The notes under the pieces are model-generated. The model had not been told where the DNA came from, searched no databases, and saw only the letters and a program-made list of their open reading frames with translations. The translations under genes were made by a program, and so were the position numbers. Below, piece after piece: positions 7,272 through 13,790 of a stretch of DNA of 19,459 nt. Source of the stretch: DASWRT01 sp036403035 (GTDB lineage: Bacteria; Pseudomonadota; Alphaproteobacteria; ATCC43930; CGMCC-115725); NCBI GenBank assembly GCA_036403035.1, contig DASWRT010000449.1, forward strand, positions 1-19,459, given 5' to 3'. Position 1 is the first letter of the stretch, and each line of letters begins with the position of its first letter.

Positions 7272-8204
7272 CTACGTCTCCAACCCCACGATGCTCCGCG
7301 CGAAGCTCAGCGGCGTGAACGGGCGCAGATCGTCGGCGCCTTCGCCGACGCCGAGGAACTGCACCGGGATGCCGTATTTCTCGCTCAATGAGACGACCAC
7401 GCCGCCGCGGGCCGTGCCATCGAGCTTGGTGACGACGAGCCCCGTGACGCCGACCATCTCGCGGAACGTCTCGGCCTGCATGTGCGCGTTCTGTCCGGTC
7501 GTCGCGTCGAGCACCAGCAGCACCGCGTGCGGCGCGGTCTCGTCGACCTTCTTCATCACGCGCACGATCTTCTGCAACTCGCTCATCAGCCCGGCCTTGT
7601 TGTGCAGCCGGCCGGCGGTGTCGATCAGCAGCAGGTCGGCGTGCCGGTTCCGCGCCTCGACGATCGCATCATAGGCGAGGCTCGCCGGGTCGCTGCCTTC
7701 CGCCCGCGCGATCACCGGGGCACCGGTGCGCTCGCCCCAGATCTTGAGCTGTTCGACGGCGGCGGCGCGGAACGTGTCGCCGGCCGCCATCATCACCGAG
7801 AGGCCCTCCTCGCGGTACTGCTTCGCCAGCTTGCCGATCGTCGTCGTCTTGCCGGTGCCGTTGACGCCGATCACCAGCACGACGTTCGGCTTGCGCGCGG
7901 GATCGAGCTTCAGCGGCTTGGCGACGTGCCAGAGCATCGTCTCGATCTGGTCGGCCAGCGACGCACGCACCTCAGCGGGCGCGACTTCCTGGTTGAAGCG
8001 CGTCTTGCGCAGCTTCTCAACGACCTCTTCGGCGATGCTCATCGGCATGTCGGCGCCGATCAGCAACTCTTCGAGTTCCTCCAGCGCGGCGTTGTCGAGC
8101 CGCCGCCGGCCGAAGATCTCGTTGATCCCCTCCGACAGCTTCGTCGAGGAGCGCGTCAGCCCGGACCGCAGCCGGGACAGCCAGCCTTTTTTCTCTTCGC
8201 TCAT
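7272..8204 (-). CDS. ftsY: Signal recognition particle receptor FtsY
   Basis: FtsY is the membrane-associated GTPase that receives SRP (Ffh)-ribosome complexes and hands nascent membrane proteins to the Sec translocon. The 310-residue protein has the helical N domain (about 1-95), then the NG GTPase. The GTPase motifs are P-loop GVNGTGKTTT (113-122), DTFRAAAVEQ (143-152), DTAGR (195-199), TKLDGTARGG (259-268) and the closing GVGEGADDLRPF. The acidic A domain found in E. coli FtsY is absent and the protein starts almost directly with the N domain (EEKKGWLSRL), as is common outside Enterobacteria. Its ATG overlaps the mtaB stop by four bases (ATGA), making it the last gene of dapF-mtaB-ftsY. 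Confidence 0.97.
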   Translation of the reverse strand: MSEEKKGWLSRLRSGLTRSSTKLSEGINEIFGRRRLDNAALEELEELLIGADMPMSIAEEVVEKLRKTRFNQEVAPAEVRASLADQIETMLWHVAKPLKLDPARKPNVVLVIGVNGTGKTTTIGKLAKQYREEGLSVMMAAGDTFRAAAVEQLKIWGERTGAPVIARAEGSDPASLAYDAIVEARNRHADLLLIDTAGRLHNKAGLMSELQKIVRVMKKVDETAPHAVLLVLDATTGQNAHMQAETFREMVGVTGLVVTKLDGTARGGVVVSLSEKYGIPVQFLGVGEGADDLRPFTPLSFARSIVGLET

Positions 8205-9484
8205 GCGGGAACGCCAATCAGCATCTCTCCGTCAACGCCGGCGAGGCGCACCTGCGCCAGCCGGCCGACGGCAAATTCGGGAAGCGCCGCGGTCGCGGCG
8301 TCGAGCCGCACCGGCGCATAGTGCGGCGTGTGGCCGACGCCGCCGCGCTCGACGACGATCTCCGACGCGGCGCCGATATGGGTGCGGAGCGCGCGGCCAA
8401 GCGCCGCCGCCGCCGTGGCGCGCAGCCGCGCCGCGCGCTCGCGGATCGCGCCGCCCGGCACCTGCGGCATGCGCGCCGCCGGGGTGCCCGGCCGCGCGCT
8501 GTACGGGAAGGCGTGGACGTAGGCGAGTTCGCACTCGTCGACCAGCGCGAGCGTGCGGGCGAACATCTCCTCGGTCTCGGTCGGGAAGCCGGCGATCAGG
8601 TCGGCGCCGAGCGCCACGTCGGGCCTGATGTCGCGGGCGCGCCTGCAGGCGGCGACGGCGTCGGCGCGGCGGTGCCGCCGCTTCATCCGCGTCAGGATCA
8701 GATCGTCGCCCGCCTGGATCGACAGATGCAGGTGCGGCATCAGCCGCGGCTCCTCGGCGACGAGCCGCCACAGCTCGTCGTCGATCTCGACCGGGTCGAG
8801 CGACGACAGGCGGAGCCGCTTAAGCTCCGGCGTCAGCGCCAGGACGCGCCGCACCATCTGCCCCAGCGTCGGCCGTCCCGGCAGGTCGGCGCCATAGGCG
8901 GTGATGTCGACGCCGGTCAGCACGATCTCGGCATAGCCCGCCTCGACCAGCGCGCGGACCTGACCGGCGACCGCGCCGACCGGGACCGAGCGGCTGTTGC
9001 CGCGGCCGAACGGGATGACGCAGAAGGTGCAGCGATGGTCGCAGCCCTGCTGCACTTGCACCGTGCCGCGGGCGCGTCCGGCGAACCCGTCGACGCGCGG
9101 CGGCGTTGCGGGCGCGCTCTCGCCGCGCAACGCCATGATGTCGCCGACCCGAACGCGCGGGGCGTCGGCTGGTGCGGCGGCATAGCTCTCCGCCTTCAGC
9201 TTCTCCTCGTTGCCGAGCACGAGGTCGACCTCCGGCATCGTCGTGAACCCGCCGGGATCGATCTGCGCCGCGCAGCCGGTGACGACGATGCGCGCGTCCG
9301 GCCGCTCGCGGCGCGTGCGGCGGATCGTCTGCCGCGCCTGCCGCTGCGCCTCCGCCGTCACCGCGCAGGTGTTGACGACGATCGTCTCGCCGGTCTCAGC
9401 GGCAGTCGTCGCCGCGAGGCCGCGGATCGCCTCGGACTCGAAGGCGTTGAGGCGGCAGCCGAACGTGATGACCTCGACCGGCAC
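8201..9484 (-). CDS. mtaB: tRNA t6A37 methylthiotransferase MtaB
   Basis: This radical-SAM enzyme should convert t6A at position 37 of ANN-decoding tRNAs to ms2t6A, which improves decoding. The 427-residue protein has three N-terminal cysteines for the auxiliary cluster: C10 in TFGCRLN, C40 in VVNTCAVT and C71 in VTGCAAQ. The radical-SAM CxxxCxxC is C148, C152 and C155, within GCDHRCTFCVIPFGRG. A TRAM-like stretch closes the protein (about 370-427). The TFGCRLN start motif points to the MtaB subgroup rather than MiaB (whose N-terminus reads GCQMN) or RimO. Translation appears to begin at a GTG (9484-9482), 9 bases after the dapF stop, and the stop overlaps the ftsY start. Confidence 0.93.
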   Translation of the reverse strand: MPVEVITFGCRLNAFESEAIRGLAATTAAETGETIVVNTCAVTAEAQRQARQTIRRTRRERPDARIVVTGCAAQIDPGGFTTMPEVDLVLGNEEKLKAESYAAAPADAPRVRVGDIMALRGESAPATPPRVDGFAGRARGTVQVQQGCDHRCTFCVIPFGRGNSRSVPVGAVAGQVRALVEAGYAEIVLTGVDITAYGADLPGRPTLGQMVRRVLALTPELKRLRLSSLDPVEIDDELWRLVAEEPRLMPHLHLSIQAGDDLILTRMKRRHRRADAVAACRRARDIRPDVALGADLIAGFPTETEEMFARTLALVDECELAYVHAFPYSARPGTPAARMPQVPGGAIRERAARLRATAAAALGRALRTHIGAASEIVVERGGVGHTPHYAPVRLDAATAALPEFAVGRLAQVRLAGVDGEMLIGVPA

Positions 9485-9493
9485 GCTGATGTC

Positions 9494-10333
9494 TCAGCCG
9501 AGGAGGGCAGGGTCGAAGCTGCCGGTGAAGCTGGTGGCGACCGGGCCGGTCATGATCACGTGCCCATCCACGCGCCACTCCAGGTCGAGCGTCCCGCCGT
9601 CGAGCCGGATCTCGGCGCGGCGGCCGGTGAGGCCGCGGCGGAAGGCGGCGACCATCGCCGCGCAGGCGCCGGTGCCGCAGGCGCGGGTGATGCCGGCGCC
9701 GCGCTCCCAGACGCGAAGCCGCAGCCGGTCCGGCCCGGCGACATGCGCCACGCCGATATTGGCGCGCTCCGGGAAGAGCGGGTGGTGTTCGAGCTGCGGC
9801 CCCAGCGTCGCGAGGTCGATCACGTCGGCATCCTCGACGAAGAAGGTCGCGTGCGGGTTGCCCATGCTGCAGCAGACCGGGTCCGCGAGCGGACCCAGCG
9901 CGAGATCGACATGCAGCGTGTCCTGCTCGCTCGCCAATGGCACGTCGCGCCAGCCGAGCCGCGCCTGCCCCATGTCGACGCTGATCCGGCCGCCGGAAGC
10001 CGGCGTGGCGACCAGCAGGCCGGCCGCCGTCTCGATCACGATCCGCTCGGCGTCCCCGCCGCGCTCGCCCATCGCCAGCGCGCCGATGCAGCGGGTGGCG
10101 TTGCCGCACGCCGCGACCTCGCCGCCGTCGGCGTTGCGGATGCGCATGAACACGTCCGCCTCGGCGCTCCGCGGCGGCTCGATCACGATGAGCTGGTCGC
10201 AGCCGACGCCGGTCTTGCGGTCGGCGATCGCCCGCGCCCGCGCATCGTCGAGCGGGAAAGGCTGCTGCCGGGCGTCGACCACGACGAAGTCGTTGCCGAG
10301 CCCGTGCATCTTGATGAAGCGCGTGGCGGACAT
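9494..10333 (-). CDS. dapF: Diaminopimelate epimerase
   Basis: DapF interconverts LL- and meso-diaminopimelate, the last shared step toward peptidoglycan cross-links and lysine. The protein has 279 residues, the normal size. The N-terminal MHGLGNDFVVVD and GCDQLIVIEPP segments are present. Both catalytic cysteines are visible: C76 in AACGNATRC and C219 in GITRACGTGACAAM. The conserved GNPHATFF and ANIGVAHV segments are also present. It is followed by mtaB and ftsY in an order seen widely in alphaproteobacteria. Upstream, only 8 bases separate its ATG from the stop of the unknown 95-codon ORF of the toxin-antitoxin patch. Its normal promoter may therefore have been displaced, or may lie inside that ORF. 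lysA, the next enzyme of the pathway, lies 5 kb away. Confidence 0.96.
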   Translation of the reverse strand: MSATRFIKMHGLGNDFVVVDARQQPFPLDDARARAIADRKTGVGCDQLIVIEPPRSAEADVFMRIRNADGGEVAACGNATRCIGALAMGERGGDAERIVIETAAGLLVATPASGGRISVDMGQARLGWRDVPLASEQDTLHVDLALGPLADPVCCSMGNPHATFFVEDADVIDLATLGPQLEHHPLFPERANIGVAHVAGPDRLRLRVWERGAGITRACGTGACAAMVAAFRRGLTGRRAEIRLDGGTLDLEWRVDGHVIMTGPVATSFTGSFDPALLG

Positions 10334-10341
10334 GGTCAGCG

Positions 10342-10629
10342 TTATATGGCTCCGTCCCGGACGCTGTCCAACGGCATCGCCGTACCCCCAACGACCTGCA
10401 GGCCGTAAGCCCGGAGCCCCATCAGCTCACGGACGTCGCCGTGGCGCGCCAGCACGAAAAACTTCCCGAATGAAACTCCGATAGGATAGCCGGCGTCCCT
10501 CACCAAATCAGTTTGTCGAGTTCGGGTGACAAGCGCCTGATGTGATACCTCATCCGTTAGGCCCTGATTGATCCAGGCCGAGACGCGCGCTTCCTCAAAG
10601 CCGATTTTCAGGATGATCGACCCGCTCAA
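10342..10629 (-). CDS. Hypothetical 95-residue protein overlapping vapC
   Basis: This ORF is not recognised. It begins at a TTG whose bases overlap the vapC stop (TTGA, 10629-10626), a coupling type also seen between vapB and vapC, and ends in TAA 8 bases before dapF. The product is soluble and mixed alpha/beta, with segments such as ARVSAWINQGLTDEV, RDAGYPIGVSFGKFFVLARH and LMGLRAYGLQVVGG. No signal peptide, membrane helix or known motif is seen. Codon use is less GC-saturated than in dapF or gluQ and like that of vapB/vapC, so it probably arrived with them. It could be a third member of the toxin-antitoxin unit, a truncated gene, or an open frame left by insertion. In-frame TTG and GTG codons further in offer later starts. 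Confidence 0.45.
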   Translation of the reverse strand: MSGSIILKIGFEEARVSAWINQGLTDEVSHQALVTRTRQTDLVRDAGYPIGVSFGKFFVLARHGDVRELMGLRAYGLQVVGGTAMPLDSVRDGAI

Positions 10630-11093
10630 GTTTCACGGCGTCGCCTTTTTGTTGTGGGTGGCACTTCTTTCGCTCTTGGAGAGGGAAGCACGGCGACACC
10701 CAATCGTACCGCTGCTTGGGCAAGCTCATCGTCTCTGGTCAGCAGCGGCAGCCGCCGGCGAGTCGCAAGTTCAAGATACGTCGCATCGTAGGTTGTCAGC
10801 CGCTCGGCCCGCGCCAAGGTCAAAATCTCGCGCCACGCCCGAGCCGTCGTCTCCTGATCGACGGAGATCGGCAACTCCGCGATGAGGTCTAGCCTGATCG
10901 CTACATCACTCGAACTGAGCCGGCCGCGCTTCTCGGCTTGAAGGAGGACATTGCTCAATTCCAGATGCCACAGCCCTGGCACAACCGCGCCATCGTCGCG
11001 GACACGTTCGAACAGCGTATCGGTCTCGGGCGACGCTTCGTCCTCGAAACACCACGTCAAGGCAATGGAGGAATCAATAACCACCTCGCTCAC
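10626..11093 (-). CDS. vapC: VapC-type PIN-domain ribonuclease toxin
   Basis: This is a 155-residue PIN-domain protein. VapC toxins are Mg-dependent endoribonucleases, often cutting tRNA anticodon loops or the 23S sarcin-ricin loop, and are held inactive by the cognate antitoxin. The acidic active site is complete: D7 in VIDSSIAL, E45 in LWHLELSNVL, D103 in LTTYDATYLELA and D121/D122 in LLTRDDELAQAA. The C-terminus ends in a basic tail (TTKRRRRET) beyond the usual fold. The start is a GTG overlapping the antitoxin stop (GTGA, 11093-11090). Base composition is lower in GC than its neighbours, consistent with horizontal gain. The RNA target cannot be read from the sequence. Confidence 0.88.
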   Translation of the reverse strand: MSEVVIDSSIALTWCFEDEASPETDTLFERVRDDGAVVPGLWHLELSNVLLQAEKRGRLSSSDVAIRLDLIAELPISVDQETTARAWREILTLARAERLTTYDATYLELATRRRLPLLTRDDELAQAAVRLGVAVLPSPRAKEVPPTTKRRRRET

Positions 11094-11329
11094 GGACGTC
11101 CCTTGTCACGAAGCTCCTTCCAGGAAAGACCGCCAAGCGTTGTCCCCTTCCGAAGGGCCTTCAGCTTCTCGAAGGCGTCGTTGACCCGGGCCCGATCGAT
11201 ATGCTGCGCACCCACGAGCCGAGCCACGGGCCTGCCATGCTTAGTGATTATCACTTCCTCACCTGCCGCCACCCGATCGAGCAGCGTCGAGAGATGCGTC
11301 TTGGCTTCAAAGGCACCTACGGTAATCAT
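11090..11329 (-). CDS. vapB: Phd/YefM-type antitoxin
   Basis: This 79-residue antitoxin partners the PIN toxin encoded directly downstream. The N-terminal half (ITVGAFEAKTHLSTLLDRVAAGEEVIITKHGRPVARLV, residues about 2-39) is the Phd/YefM fold, in which two strands and helices form a DNA-binding dimer. The KHGRPVARLV strand is diagnostic. The C-terminal half (INDAFEKLKALR-like helix, then LSWKELRDKGRP) should wrap the toxin. Such proteins bind their own promoter and usually repress the operon. A promoter with an inverted repeat over the -10 lies just upstream. The symbol follows the toxin type; by fold it is Phd-like rather than AbrB-like VapB. Confidence 0.87.
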   Translation of the reverse strand: MITVGAFEAKTHLSTLLDRVAAGEEVIITKHGRPVARLVGAQHIDRARVNDAFEKLKALRKGTTLGGLSWKELRDKGRP

Positions 11330-11348
11330 CGCCGCCTCGGTCCAGAAT

Positions 11349-11392
11349 TTAGACTAGTTGATAAATCTAACCAGAATATCGGGCTGTGACAA
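11349..11392 (-). promoter_or_regulatory. Promoter and possible operator of the toxin-antitoxin operon
   Basis: On the minus strand, TTGTCA (11392-11387; five of six consensus bases) and TAGATT (11369-11364; four of six) are separated by exactly 17 bases, about 35 bases before the antitoxin start. An inverted repeat TTAGA (11349-11353) / TCTAA (11366-11370) covers the -10 and the expected start site, where a Phd-type antitoxin would be expected to bind. This is the most consensus-like promoter in the window. Confidence 0.55.
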
Positions 11393-11393
11393 G

Positions 11394-11528
11394 CTCTTCT
11401 CTACAATTAAAAGTTGATCTGGAGTTGCACCGCTTTGGTTGGCAGTTGGCCGCTTAGATCTCCACGGAAGCGGGTCAACACCACTCTTCTCTACAGCCCA
11501 AACCCCTCTTCTCTACAGCCCAAACCCC
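11394..11528. repeat. Direct-repeat cluster at the 3' end of gluQ
   Basis: The 12-mer CTCTTCTCTACA occurs three times, at 11394-11405, 11484-11495 and 11506-11517. The last two belong to a perfect tandem 22-bp duplication (11485-11506 and 11507-11528). Its right copy contains the final codons and TAG of gluQ (GFGL-stop), so the left copy is a duplicate of the gene's tail. Between the first two 12-mers lies a 78-bp segment (11406-11483) whose ends contain related sequences in opposite orientation (GTTGATC near the left, GGTCAAC near the right). That pattern would suit a small insertion remnant. The rest of the 11330-11512 gap is the toxin-antitoxin promoter. Confidence 0.65.
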
Positions 11529-12361
11529 GCCATCACCCGCACTTTCTCCGGCGTGCGCCCGCTCTCGCGCAGCGCCGCCAGCGTCAGCGCGCGGTCGCGC
11601 TTGGCGTAGCGGCGGCCGGTCTCGTCGGTCAGCAACCAGTGGTGGTGGTACTCCGGCGTCGGCAGGCCGAGCAGTGCCTGGAGCAGGCGGTGCACGTCGG
11701 TCGCGGCGAACAGGTCGACGCCGCGCGTCACCAGCGTCACGCCCTGGAGCGCGTCGTCGACCGTCACCGCAAGATGATAGCTCGCGGGCGTGTCCTTGCG
11801 CGCCAGCACGACATCGCCGAACGAAGCCGGGTCGGCGACGATCTCGCCGGCCGCCCGGTCATGCCACGTCAGCGGCCCGGTCCGCGCCACCGCCGCCGCC
11901 ATGTCGAGGCGCAAGGCGTAGGACGCGCCCCCGTCGATCCGCACGGCCCGATCATCCTCCGGCAAATGACGGCAGGTGCCGGGGTAGAGCGCGCCTTCAG
12001 GGCCGTGCGGCGCATGGCCGGCGCGCTCGATCTCGGCGCGGATCTCGCCGCGCGTGCAGAAGCAGGGATAGAGCAGGCCGGCGGCGGCCAGCCGGTCCAG
12101 CGCGGCGCGGTAGTCGTCGAAATGCTCGGACTGGCGCCGTACCGCTCCGTCCCAGTCGAGGCCGAGCCAAGCGAGATCAGCGAGGATCGCCTGCGCGAAC
12201 TCGGGCCGGCAGCGCGTGCGGTCGATGTCCTCCAGCCGCAGCAGGAAGCGTCCGCCCCCCGGAGCGCTCCGCGCGGCATGCCAGCCGAACAGCGCCGAAT
12301 AGGCGTGGCCGAGATGCAGCAGGCCGGTCGGGCTCGGCGCGAAGCGTGTGACGACGGTCAT
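11513..12361 (-). CDS. gluQ: Glutamyl-Q tRNA(Asp) synthetase
   Basis: GluQ activates glutamate and attaches it to queuosine at position 34 of tRNA(Asp). It resembles the catalytic half of glutamyl-tRNA synthetase without an anticodon-binding domain. At 282 residues it has the family size. FAPSPTGLLHLGHAYSA (7-23) holds the HIGH-type HLGH. LRLEDIDRTR follows. The GluQ zinc site appears as C100-F-C102 plus Y126 and C130 in LYPGTCR, and YAKRD (232-236) occupies the KMSKS-loop position. The last codons and TAG lie inside a tandem 22-bp duplication. The start is the ATG at 12361-12359, divergent from the esterase gene with 92 bases between. Confidence 0.94.
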   Translation of the reverse strand: MTVVTRFAPSPTGLLHLGHAYSALFGWHAARSAPGGGRFLLRLEDIDRTRCRPEFAQAILADLAWLGLDWDGAVRRQSEHFDDYRAALDRLAAAGLLYPCFCTRGEIRAEIERAGHAPHGPEGALYPGTCRHLPEDDRAVRIDGGASYALRLDMAAAVARTGPLTWHDRAAGEIVADPASFGDVVLARKDTPASYHLAVTVDDALQGVTLVTRGVDLFAATDVHRLLQALLGLPTPEYHHHWLLTDETGRRYAKRDRALTLAALRESGRTPEKVRVMAGFGL

Positions 12362-12387
12362 CGCAGTGCAGACGGCATCAGCCGGGG

Positions 12388-12416
12388 GTGACAGGCTCGG
12401 CCGGGTCCGCTATGGC
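12388..12416 (+). promoter_or_regulatory. Possible promoter of the esterase gene
   Basis: GTGACA (12388-12393) and TATGGC (12411-12416) are 17 bases apart in the divergent gluQ-esterase gap. The transcript would start about 30 bases before the ATG at 12454. The -10 is weak, so this is a spacing-supported guess. Confidence 0.3.
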
Positions 12417-12453
12417 TCGCGCCCGACCCTGCACGATCGGAAAGGCTCCGCGC

Positions 12454-13125
12454 ATGAACCCGCCACGCTCGCTCAGCGGTCCGTCGCAGCGCCCCGCGTC
12501 CGGCGGCAAGCCGCGCCAGCTCGTCATCCTGCTGCACGGGCTCGGCGCAGACGGCAACGATCTTATCGGCCTCGCCCCTTACTGGGCGCCGCTCCTGCCG
12601 GAGGCCGAGTTCCTGGCGCCCAACGCGCCGTTCCCCTGCGACATGGCGCCGTACGGCTACCAGTGGTTCAGCTTCCAGAGCCGCGAGCTTGCCGCGATCG
12701 AGGCCGGCGTGCGCGCCGCCGCGCCGCCGCTCGACGCCTTCATCGACGAGGCGCTGAGCGCACGCGGCCTGTCCGAGCGGGAGCTGGCGCTGGTCGGCTT
12801 CTCGCAGGGCACGATGATGTCGCTGCATGTCGGACTGCGGCGGGCCAGCCCGTTCGCCGGGATCGTCGGCTACTCCGGCGCGCTGATCGGCGACGTGACG
12901 CTGCCCGGCGAGATCCGCTCGCGGCCGCCGGTGCTGCTCGTCCATGGCGAGGCCGACGACGTCGTGCCCTTCACCGCGATGGGCATGGCGGAGCGCGCTC
13001 TCAAGGCGGCCGGTGTCCCCGTGACGACGCTCGGCCGTCCCGGCCTGCCGCACAGCATCGACGAGGAAGGGCTGCGCCGCGGCGGCGCGTTCCTCAAGGA
13101 GAAGCTGCTCGGCGGAGGCGGTTGA
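12454..13125 (+). CDS. Alpha/beta-hydrolase, phospholipase/carboxylesterase family
   Basis: This 223-residue serine hydrolase is of the family that includes bacterial carboxylesterases and acyl-protein thioesterases. VILLHGLGADGNDLIGLAP (24-42) supplies the oxyanion-hole HG and the family's typical G-x-D-x-ND segment. The nucleophile is S117 in VGFSQGTMM. The acid is D168 or D169 in VHGEADDVVPF and the histidine is H200 in GLPHSID. No signal peptide is seen, so it is probably cytoplasmic. The natural substrate is unknown. The ATG at 12454 is chosen because GGAAAGG (12439-12445) lies 8 bases before it. The frame is open to a GTG at 12388, but that extension is unlike the family. It converges on tlpA, 14 bases away. 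Confidence 0.92.
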   Translation: MNPPRSLSGPSQRPASGGKPRQLVILLHGLGADGNDLIGLAPYWAPLLPEAEFLAPNAPFPCDMAPYGYQWFSFQSRELAAIEAGVRAAAPPLDAFIDEALSARGLSERELALVGFSQGTMMSLHVGLRRASPFAGIVGYSGALIGDVTLPGEIRSRPPVLLVHGEADDVVPFTAMGMAERALKAAGVPVTTLGRPGLPHSIDEEGLRRGGAFLKEKLLGGGG

Positions 13126-13139
13126 GCGGCGTCGCGCGT

Positions 13140-13757
13140 TCAGGATCCCGCCTTCGCTGTTGCGGCAGCATCCGCTTTGGCCGCGTCCGGCAGCTTCGCG
13201 TCGATGTAGTACCGGATCAGCGCCTTGGCGTCGGCGCTGTCCCAGGCCGCCTTGCCTTCGAGGCGGCCGACCTCGTTGCCGTTGCGGTCGATCAGGATGC
13301 TCGTCGGCAGCCCGCGCGCGGCGAAGGCGCGCGTCGCCGCGCCCGGCTGGTCGAGATACGGCTTGATCGCCGAAAGCCCCAGCTTCTCGACGAAAGGATC
13401 GACCACTTTGGTCCCGGCGCGGTCGGAGGAGAGCGCGACCACCGTGAACGAGTCGCCGCCCAGCGCCGCCTGCAACCGGTCGAGCGCCGGCATCTCCTCG
13501 ACGCAGGGGGCGCACCACGTCGCCCACAAATTCACGAGGACGATCTTGCCGCGGAACGCGGCAAGGCTTGTGCTCCGCCCGTCGGCATCGCTAAACGTCA
13601 CGTCCGGCGCTGGCCGGGGTGCATCGAGCGGAGTAAACTTCTGCATCTCGCCCGCATGCGGCGGGCCCTTGCCGGCGCCGAGGGCAAGGGCGGCGGCCAC
13701 CGACCCGACGACGGCGACCAGGATCAGCAACGGAATGGCGATGCGGGCAGATTTCAT
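13140..13757 (-). CDS. tlpA: Membrane-anchored TlpA-like thioredoxin
   Basis: This 205-residue thioredoxin-fold protein is tethered to the outer face of the inner membrane. Residues 5-28 (RIAIPLLILVAVVGSVAAALALGA) form a signal anchor with no lipobox. The active site is WATWCAPCVEEMP, with C82 and C85, and the cis-proline loop is GLPTSILID. TlpA/ResA-type proteins reduce periplasmic disulfides, classically during cytochrome c or oxidase assembly. The tail is Ala/Lys-rich and probably disordered. The ATG at 13757-13755 is chosen because the anchor follows directly. The longer open frame runs into argH on the other strand. It diverges from argH with 33 bases between, an arrangement typical of alphaproteobacteria. 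Confidence 0.92.
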   Translation of the reverse strand: MKSARIAIPLLILVAVVGSVAAALALGAGKGPPHAGEMQKFTPLDAPRPAPDVTFSDADGRSTSLAAFRGKIVLVNLWATWCAPCVEEMPALDRLQAALGGDSFTVVALSSDRAGTKVVDPFVEKLGLSAIKPYLDQPGAATRAFAARGLPTSILIDRNGNEVGRLEGKAAWDSADAKALIRYYIDAKLPDAAKADAAATAKAGS

Positions 13758-13790
13758 CCTAACCCTCGCGGCGCTGCGGCGGCGCCCGGC

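Noticed and set aside
8321..10408. A 695-codon + strand frame opposite mtaB and dapF
   Set aside because: Both genes on the minus strand are complete with catalytic residues. The + frame lacks any recognisable domain.
11484..11528. Tandem 22-bp units as a minimal CRISPR or attachment site
   Set aside because: The two units are directly abutting with no spacers, and no integrase or tRNA gene is nearby. A simple duplication of the gluQ end explains them.
12348..13790. A very long open frame on the + strand running into argH, which would give a 940-residue protein
   Set aside because: The upstream half is Arg/Ala-rich nonsense, out of phase with the esterase and antisense to tlpA. The argH family start WGGRF fixes the real start at 13791. 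Stop codons are simply rare in GC-rich DNA.
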